This document shows, one piece after another, positions 7,902-11,555 of a stretch of 11,555 nucleotides of DNA. A program made the translations under genes and the position numbers. Under the pieces are notes generated by a model. It saw only the letters and a list, made by a program, of their open reading frames with translations. It did no database searches and was not told the origin of the DNA. Position 1 is the stretch's first letter. Every line of letters starts with the position of its first letter. This stretch comes from Chromera velia (lineage: Eukaryota; Sar; Chromeraceae), in assembly GCA_018398765.1 (NCBI GenBank), contig JAHBMJ010003280.1:1-11555 (forward strand), given 5' to 3'.

Positions 7902-9691
7902 CTCCCACCCACAAACCCACCTACGAAAGAAACGGGACCGTCAGAGAAATTCAGAGGAAATGAAAGGAAACAAAGGAAGGAGCAGAAAAGAGCTCAAACC
8001 GATCCCCTTCTTCGCCCTCCTGTCTCCGTGAGCGAGGTCACGCATGCATGCATGCATGCAAAACTGTGTCTGTCCAGATCATCAAATCACAGCAGCCCTC
8101 CCCTCATCAAACGGCCGGACAGACAGACCCTCAATGGCAGGTCCACACGATCGGAAAGCAATCTGAACGCAAACAAACGAAGACACACACGCAAAGGAAC
8201 TACAAGATAAGAGCGATATGCACGAAACTGTTTGTCCTTCCCAGAAGAATTCTGACGAGTCAACAAACGAATTCCGACAATCGATGGAAGTCGTGCACGT
8301 CCATCGTGACGCCCCATTAGAGTGATTGCACACCCCACCGTCTTGTTTCTTTCTGCCTGCCTGCTTTTCCTTTTTTCTTCTTCATTCATCTATTTTTTTG
8401 CTTCCTTTTCCCCTTCCTCACTCCGGTCCAGCCAAACGAAGTCACTGAATGATGTCCTTCGTTGGCATCACATACCCATTCATATTAATATATTCAGATG
8501 TGCATAGTTTGAATGCAGACGATCGAACGGAAAAGAAAAAGGAGCAGTAAAGAAAGCTGCATTCAAGTAGGCTTGTGTGAAGCTGGAGGTGACGAAAATG
8601 CATTGAAGTTGTGCGGCAGCGCAGGTGTGTCTGTTCGTATGCAGAAGAATAAATGCAAAGAAAGACGAACAAAATGCAGAAGAATAAATGCAAAGAAAGA
8701 CGAACAAAGAAACCACACCCCATTCAGCCCTCCCCCAACTGACTGACTGACGCTTGTGACTGCCATAGCGTGTCCCGAAAAGACACGAAAGGGCGCGGGG
8801 GCCTGGTCACAGTCGGGGTGGTCCAAGAGGCTGCAGGGGGCCGGGGGGAAATGACGAGGGAGGGAGGGAGAGTTTGTGAGGTGACGTGAGGTGATGGGGA
8901 GAGAAATAAGGTCGCAAGTATTCGGCCCAGTCGGAGGGTAACAGGGAAACGCATGATCACTGGCGAAAGATCCGAAATGAAAAAGGGAAGATCAAGCGAA
9001 CAAGCAGAAAAAATAGAACCAGGAAAGCAGCGTGAAAGGGGAAAATTGCGGGCACAGAGAGAGACAGGGAAGGAGAGCTAAGACGGCGGTGGAAAGATAC
9101 TCTAGGGCGGTCAGATTCACAACAATACAAGAACCCAAGAAAGGACCGAAAAAAAAAGGAGGGAAGTCAAAAAGCTCTCACACAGAAGAACAAACACACA
9201 AACTCACTCACTCACTCACTCACTCCTTGAGAAGGTACACGTTGACCACAGCGTCCTCCCCTGCCGTGATCAGAAGGGAGTCGTTGGAGGCGAAGGAGAC
9301 GGCAGAGACGGCTTTGTGGTGTCCCGGAAAGTTTTGGAGCAGAGCACCACTGCTCATCTGCGAAGAAAGAGTCCAGATGCAAAAAGAAAGAACGATGCAA
9401 GCTTCATCACGCCGTCCACTGAACCGAAAGGCACGAAAGAAAACACAACAAAGAGCAACCTGCGTGCCTGCCGACCTGCCAGACAAAGACAGCCCCGCTA
9501 ACGCCCCCCCCACAGAGGAGAAGGCCGTCAGAGGAGAAGTCGAGAGCCCCCAGTCTCTCGGGCAGGCTGGCCCTGTAGGTCCCCGTCTTGCTGCCCCTCT
9601 TCCAGACTTGGAGGATCGCGTTCTTCGACAGAGAGGCTGCCAGGTAACCAGCAACTGGCTTCACGCAGGAAGAGAGACAAACGGTACCCTG

Positions 9692-9755
<64 letters not shown>

Positions 9756-10094
9756 GTCGCGGGGCGGGGCAAGGGGAGGAGGGAGTGAGAAGTGTGCGCA
9801 TGGTTCTGCAAAAACAAACTCACACGCCGCACAGAGGCCCCGACAAATAATCTCACGGAGGAAAATTTTCCCCCAAAAGAAAGACTCAGGGGACTGGACC
9901 ACACTGACTTGAGCACAAAGTCACCACATGGAGGCACTCACCAACAGCGACACAGCACAGATGCAACAAAAGTAAGAAAAGGCACTCACCTCAAAGCTGG
10001 ACAGAACGGCCCCCGACCCCACGTCGACAAGGAAGGACCCCTCGGCCTTCGTCACTACGAGCACCCTCTCCATCGCGGTCCCGCCTGCTGACAT
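2928..10094 (-). CDS. WDR18: WDR18/Ipi3-like WD40 ribosome-maturation protein with acidic C-terminal tail (about 12 exons, gene span)
   Basis: WDR18 (Ipi3) forms a beta-propeller in the Rix1/PELP1-TEX10-WDR18 complex, which acts on nuclear pre-60S particles during ITS2 processing and rixosome function. The spliced minus-strand reading shows, in family order: a short N-terminal strand; the blade ending GAVFVWQ; SGALLQNFPGHHKAVSAVSF with ITAGEDAVVNVYLL; APAPFRVFSGHAMAVTSV; VLASGGLDKTVRVHRLN; VNSVALPTTGRKALCEG; FEGH joined to GSVVSVVLTEDERFLVSAAT and GLRVWHNQSAQTVRHI; then RITAVL and LPPFRPLQ, matching the post-propeller LP-x-F segment; and finally a charged helical segment (KDEEVGALKRKLDDVE) where WDR18 has its C-terminal coiled coil. 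The total is about 760 codons against about 430 in animal WDR18; the excess is mainly the Asp/Glu-rich tail. Most exon junction phases agree. Weak points are the exon 4/5 join, the exon 6 end, a possible exon inside intron 9, and a frame break near 3679-3688. Confidence 0.88.
3655..3655. other. Ambiguous base N inside exon 12
   Basis: Single unresolved base close to the frame break; it may mark a consensus problem rather than one missing base call. Confidence 0.9.
4006..4428 (-). other. WDR18 intron 11, CA/TC-rich low-complexity DNA
   Basis: The plus strand shows long runs of CTCTCT, CACACA and ACTCAC variants (about 4200-4430). Reads through these give Ser/His/Thr-rich ORFs with no family resemblance. 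Confidence 0.6.
4429..4485 (-). CDS. WDR18: WDR18 exon 11 (C-terminal helix)
   Basis: Acceptor AGTACCTACCTGCAG. Encodes VHNKDEEVGALKRKLDDVE, a charged amphipathic helix that matches the E-L-E-D-E-V-x-x-L-R-K helix at the end of WDR18/Ipi3. Phase 0 on both sides. The donor is a GTGAGTGAGTGAGTG array. Confidence 0.82.
4743..4769. repeat. (ACAG)n microsatellite in intron 10
   Basis: About 6.5 uninterrupted ACAG units. Confidence 0.9.
4829..4883 (-). CDS. WDR18: WDR18 exon 10 (probable)
   Basis: Acceptor GACTGGATGCAG. One base completes the phase-2 codon from exon 9, giving LGAPDVLRSLESARVLAE, phase 0 at GAG|GTTCGT. Both phases agree with exons 9 and 11, and the sequence is helix-like as expected before the coiled coil. 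The donor is poor beyond GT. Confidence 0.55.
5139..5202 (-). CDS. Possible extra WDR18 exon inside intron 9
   Basis: A strong donor (GTCC|GTAAGT, 5138) ends a stretch with two possible acceptors (GATGCAG before 5202, CTTCTGCAG before 5176). The longer form reads TAELEASAELCDNTSSSVSS. Neither form joins exon 10 in phase without changing exon 10's acceptor. It could be an alternative exon or a chance match; included because animal WDR18 has more residues between L-P-x-F and the coiled coil. Confidence 0.25.
5711..6014. repeat. Tandemly duplicated compound (CA)n-(GA)n satellite unit in intron 9
   Basis: A unit made of GCGAGAGGGATCGGCAGACA, TATGTATCAATGCATACATA, (CA)n, CGCAGACACAGACTC, (CA)n and (GA)n occurs twice, starting at 5721 and 5855. 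A third start (AGCGACAGAGAGG) decays at about 6012. The copies differ mainly in CA length; an N sits in the second CA block at 5920. Confidence 0.9.
6115..6244 (-). CDS. WDR18: WDR18 exon 9 (post-propeller segment)
   Basis: Acceptor CCAAACTCACTGCAG. Two bases complete the codon from exon 8. Encodes GNVSAAPTAGRSATEARITA, VLSCGVWNR, a Gly stretch from an 11-G run, then HALPPFRPLQ. The R-I-T-x-V and L-P-x-F blocks fit WDR18's G-P-V-T-N and L-P-x-F segment. With 11 Gs the frame is kept. Donor GTGAGTGAGT, phase 2. Confidence 0.82.
6425..6475. repeat. Pyrimidine-rich CCCTTCC tract in intron 8
   Basis: Imperfect CCCTT/CCTTTCC repeats on the plus strand (purine GGAAGGG on the gene strand) just downstream of the exon 8 donor. 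Confidence 0.7.
6495..6616 (-). CDS. WDR18: WDR18 exon 8 (last WD blade)
   Basis: Acceptor GTTTCTGCCTGCAG. Encodes GSVVSVVLTEDERFLVSAAT, DGLRVWHNQSAQTVRHIRQI: a complete WD repeat with the S-x-x-D-G...V-W and S-x-Q-x-x-R segments that match WDR18's last blade. Donor GTGAGC, phase 1. Confidence 0.92.
6935..7034 (-). CDS. WDR18: WDR18 exon 7 (charged linker ending in FEGH)
   Basis: Acceptor TCTCTGTCAACAG. Encodes a polar Gly/Glu/Arg linker (KGKGESEHLQRRGGETREDL) ending VGREFEGHV. FEGH is the GH dipeptide that begins the last blade, equivalent to F-K-G-H in animal WDR18. The donor GTGAGT at 6934 leaves phase 2, exactly what exon 8 needs. Two 7-G runs lie in the exon, so its internal frame depends on correct homopolymer lengths. 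Confidence 0.72.
7421..7477 (-). CDS. WDR18: WDR18 exon 6 (probable)
   Basis: Acceptor TCTCTCTTCGTCCTTCAG. The phase-0 reading PTTGRKALCEGFLKACVTW joins exon 5 as VNSVAL-PTTGRKALCEG, like the A-L-D-P...Y-x-G-x-x-D-G strand of Ipi3 proteins. The acceptor is convincing. The 3' end is not: the donor GTACAC shown here is phase 0 whereas exon 7 wants phase 1, so the true end may be a few bases left or right, or a short exon may be missing. Confidence 0.6.
7565..7713 (-). CDS. WDR18: WDR18 exon 5 (rest of WD blade, Gly-rich loop)
   Basis: Acceptor CTACGTCCTTCTGCAG. Encodes VLASGGLDKTVRVHRLN, the counterpart of the S-x-D-x-T-V-x-x-W strand, then a loop written by G runs (GGGGQGEGGG), then TACFLLPSFVNSVAL, matching the hydrophobic strand that starts the next blade. 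The donor GTCAGT at 7564 gives phase 0. The canonical Trp is replaced by His (VRVHRL). Confidence 0.8.
7864..7899. repeat. (GA)18 microsatellite in intron 4
   Basis: Thirty-six bases of uninterrupted GA. Confidence 0.95.
8042..8060. repeat. (GCAT)n self-complementary microsatellite
   Basis: GCATGCATGCATGCATGCA, a palindromic alternating repeat in intron 4. Confidence 0.9.
8639..8708. repeat. Exact 35-bp tandem duplication in intron 4
   Basis: Two identical copies (8639-8673, 8674-8708), each starting ATGCAGAAGAATAAATGCAA. Lies ten bases from the alternative exon 4 end. Confidence 0.92.
8748..8830 (-). CDS. WDR18: WDR18 exon 4 (start of next WD blade)
   Basis: Acceptor CCCCCTGCAG; one base completes the phase-2 codon from exon 3, giving LLDHPDCDQAPAPFRVFSGH and AMAVTSV. 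In WDR18 this corresponds to the P-A-P segment and the H-x-L-P-I-T-D-L strand. The only donor giving the right phase for exon 5 is the second GTCAGT in a GTCA array (used here). Reading on to a GTGTGG at 8718 would add SQSVGGGLNG, which resembles the family's G-F-G-G loop but leaves the phase one base off. Confidence 0.7.
9202..9224. repeat. (ACTC)n array containing the exon 3 splice donor
   Basis: On the gene strand it reads GTGAGTGAGTGAGTGAGTGAG, beginning at the last exon base. Confidence 0.9.
9224..9357 (-). CDS. WDR18: WDR18 exon 3 (WD blade with GH...GED core)
   Basis: Acceptor TCTTTCTTCGCAG. Encodes MSSGALLQNFPGHHKAVSAV, SFASNDSLLITAGEDAVVNV and YLLK, a textbook WD repeat with GH dipeptide and terminal aromatic strand. 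Ends in phase 2 at a donor inside a GTGA tandem array. Without splicing the frame meets TGA at once, which supports the boundary. Confidence 0.9.
9476..9688 (-). CDS. WDR18: WDR18 exon 2 (WD blades 1-2)
   Basis: Acceptor GCGTGCAG follows a long (GT)n tract; the exon opens GGT ACC in phase 0. It encodes 71 residues including YLAASLSKNAILQVWKRGSK, LGALDFSSDGLLLCGGGVSG and AVFVWQ: two WD-like strands with their W at the canonical place. The donor is GTCGGC (weak beyond GT), but the next exon joins in phase 0 with family-consistent sequence. Confidence 0.88.
9696..9753. repeat. (CA)29 microsatellite at the 3' end of intron 1
   Basis: Fifty-eight uninterrupted bases of CA, i.e. (GT)29 on the gene strand, ending six bases before the acceptor AG (9690-9689) of exon 2. 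Confidence 0.95.
9990..10094 (-). CDS. WDR18: WDR18 exon 1 (start codon)
   Basis: ATG at 10094-10092 in the context GGGAAAATGTC. Encodes 35 residues (MSAGGTAMERVLVVTKAEGS, then FLVDVGSGAVLSSFE), matching the first propeller strand followed by a G-x-G turn. The donor GTGAGTGCC follows directly, phase 0. A second in-frame ATG seven codons in is an alternative start. Confidence 0.8.
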
Positions 10095-10232
10095 TTTCCC
10101 TGCTTCGTCCCAGCCTCGATTTTCCACACAGATCGTATACCAAGAGGAAACAGAATGCAGTCGCACAAGACCCTTCTAAACGGATGAGCTCTTGCCCACG
10201 CGACTTGCTCACACAGGCAGGCTCGTATCCGT
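10095..10232 (-). promoter_or_regulatory. Upstream region of WDR18 (5' leader and promoter expected)
   Basis: The WDR18 leader and promoter should lie here. The only motif I can point to is a TATACG about 45 nt upstream of the ATG on the minus strand, which is weak. No transcription start can be fixed. Confidence 0.3.
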
Positions 10233-11081
10233 TTGCCGTCTCTGAATACTCTTATTCACTTTGCTCCGATCCATGGGGCAAAACCGAAGCCTCTACGGCC
10301 GAGACATACTTTTACAGCTGGGAAGCAAGCAGAAAAGGACGGTGACTGTAGAGCTGTGTACATACAAAGGGCAAAAGACGTACTCCAAAAAACGAGACCG
10401 GAGACGGTTCTACCTAGTCCCCTCCCTCAAAGTCAATTTCCTGTCCCGGCACTTTCACCGACAGAACGGCAAAACCTTCCGCTCTCCATCTCTCGCGAGA
10501 CACTCGTCCCTGAACCTAGTCACTGTGCGAAAATATTTATGTACACTTCTGGCAACGTCTGACACTTTCTAACATGCATGGGCGCGGCAAGATGATCGCA
10601 GATTGTGTCAGCTGGATCCGTGGATCGGCAGATCCAGGCACGCATGCAGGGACCGGCCGCGCGCGGGGCGGGCCGCGCTGGGACATGGCCGGGCCCACGC
10701 TGATCTCATGCAGCAAAGCTGAGCTGCCCCCCGAGGCGATTGTTGTCGCGCGATTAACTCAGTTCCGCGCAAATTGACTGACCTTTTTCGGAATTAAGAG
10801 CAAGCTATCGCGCAAGCTGGCAGCTATTAATCGAATACAGCACCTGGAATGACACAATTAATTCTGTCACTATACCATGAATGATGCACAGATGCCAGAG
10901 GTGCAGCGTGAAATTTGGAAGAGTGAGACCCATATGACTTCCCTCGTGTGTGCAAATATAGAGATACATACATTCGCTTAATATATAATATACTGTCGGA
11001 TAACATTGAATTGAACAACACCATACCATACCACTGTTGTCTCTTCTGAGCAAGTGTTTCCTTCCTTGCGCCCACCGTCAG
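10233..11081. other. Intergenic region between divergent genes; no supportable gene
   Basis: Two overlapping plus-strand ORFs of about 100 codons (10233-10562 and 10261-10572) compete in different frames and neither resembles a known family. A GC-rich island at about 10575-10760 includes a small hairpin (CTGGATC at about 10612 pairing with GATCCAG) and is followed by AT-rich DNA (10760-11040). A 5' exon and promoter of the plus-strand gene probably lie here but I cannot place them. Confidence 0.4.
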
Positions 11082-11216
11082 ATGTTCGGGGCTTTCATCA
11101 AGGAAGGGCGCCTCTCCAGGCAACAGGTCGTGAGGGTCTTCGAGTTCCTTTCGGACGACCCCGACCGTCTGCGGGTGGCCTCAAAGAAGAAGAAGGGCAT
11201 GTGCAGTTCACAACAG
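11082..11216 (+). CDS. Exon of an unrecognised plus-strand gene
   Basis: Preceded by a good acceptor (TTCCTTCCTTGCGCCCACCGTCAG) and followed by the donor GTTAGC. Encodes 45 codons: MFGAFIKEGRLSRQQVVRVF, EFLSDDPDRLRVASKKKKGM, CSSQQ. The ATG sits directly after the acceptor, so it may be the true start after a non-coding first exon or just an internal Met. It reads as an alpha-helical charged segment with a Lys4 cluster. I do not recognise the family. It continues in phase 0 into 11464-11555. Confidence 0.6.
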
Positions 11217-11463
11217 GTTAGCAACATTGTGTGTCGTGGATAAAGGAACACTTCGCCCGTCTATTGGAGGTGCCAACAGGGTCCTGCTGTGCGCGTCGAT
11301 ACATGCTTCTCAGCGATCCATTTTAAAGCTTGAGATCGGGGAAGCAAAACCAAACGCAGACCACAGACATTCCCCCGCCACCTATGAAAACAAAATGGCA
11401 TTCATATCTTCTCCTGCCTAAATATATATCCGTCTCTTCGTTTGCTTAATTGTTTCTGTGCAG

Positions 11464-11555
11464 ACGGAGGTACAGATGGAGGGGATGCTCGTGGAAGTGC
11501 AGACTTTGAAGGCGACAGAGGACGCCGACCGCAAACGAGTCGCCTCATCGGGTCG
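11464..11555 (+). CDS. Second exon of the unrecognised plus-strand gene (partial)
   Basis: Acceptor TTGTTTCTGTGCAG after a 247-nt intron (11217-11463). The phase-0 reading TEVQMEGMLVEVQTLKATED, ADRKRVASS stays open to the window edge, with heptad-like spacing of hydrophobics (M, L, V, V, L) suggesting a coiled coil. No function can be assigned. Confidence 0.6.

Noticed and set aside
9032-9850. 272-codon plus-strand ORF
   Set aside because: It covers exons 2 and 3 of WDR18 antisense and ends in a poly-His-Thr stretch from the CA repeat. The minus-strand exons have splice sites and WD40 motifs.
10280-10310. 5S rRNA-like CTACGGCC motif
   Set aside because: Only a short similarity; the internal control boxes and the rest of a 5S gene are absent.
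10233-10572. Two overlapping plus-strand ORFs of about 100 codons as genes
   Set aside because: They compete in different frames, neither has recognisable domains, and no splice or start evidence favours one.

Overview
The window is nuclear DNA from an intron-rich eukaryote. It shows spliced genes with GT-AG introns, dinucleotide and tetranucleotide microsatellites, a Ty3/gypsy-type retroelement and a small non-autonomous DNA transposon. Nothing prokaryotic (no operon layout, no Shine-Dalgarno-spaced genes) is visible. An intron-rich protist or alga, possibly chromerid-like, is my guess, but the sequence alone does not settle it. Two single ambiguous bases (3655, 5920) and several long C/G runs indicate draft-quality assembly.

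Layout. (1) 1-1703, minus strand: the 5' part of a decayed Ty3/gypsy LTR retrotransposon. It has a possible tRNA primer-binding site, a shortened Gln-rich gag remnant, a linker in another frame, a retropepsin-like domain with an altered active-site triad, and a reverse transcriptase that runs off the left edge. (2) 1704-2927: gene-free and mostly AT-rich. It holds a clean 235-bp MITE (2074-2308) with 17-bp perfect terminal inverted repeats and an 8-bp target-site duplication, which suggests the hAT superfamily. (3) 2928-10094, minus strand: one gene of about 12 exons that I identify as the WD40 protein WDR18 (yeast Ipi3), a subunit of the Rix1/PELP1-TEX10-WDR18 pre-60S ribosome maturation complex. 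WD repeats, the post-propeller segment and the C-terminal heptad/coiled-coil region all occur in family order. The last exon adds a long Asp/Glu-rich tail. Its introns are packed with simple repeats. (4) 10095-11081: upstream/intergenic DNA with no gene I can support. (5) 11082-11555, plus strand: two exons of a divergently oriented gene I do not recognise, running off the right edge.

Main points of interest: the MITE with intact TSD; the WDR18/Ipi3 orthologue with a fused acidic tail (in animals such a tract is on its partner PELP1); splice donors lying in tandem GTGA/GTCA arrays; a (GT)29 tract abutting a 3' splice site; poly-G tracts encoding Gly-rich WD40 loops, one of which breaks the frame; and a retropepsin with DPG in place of DSG/DTG. 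I did not find a convincing wholly new biological system here.
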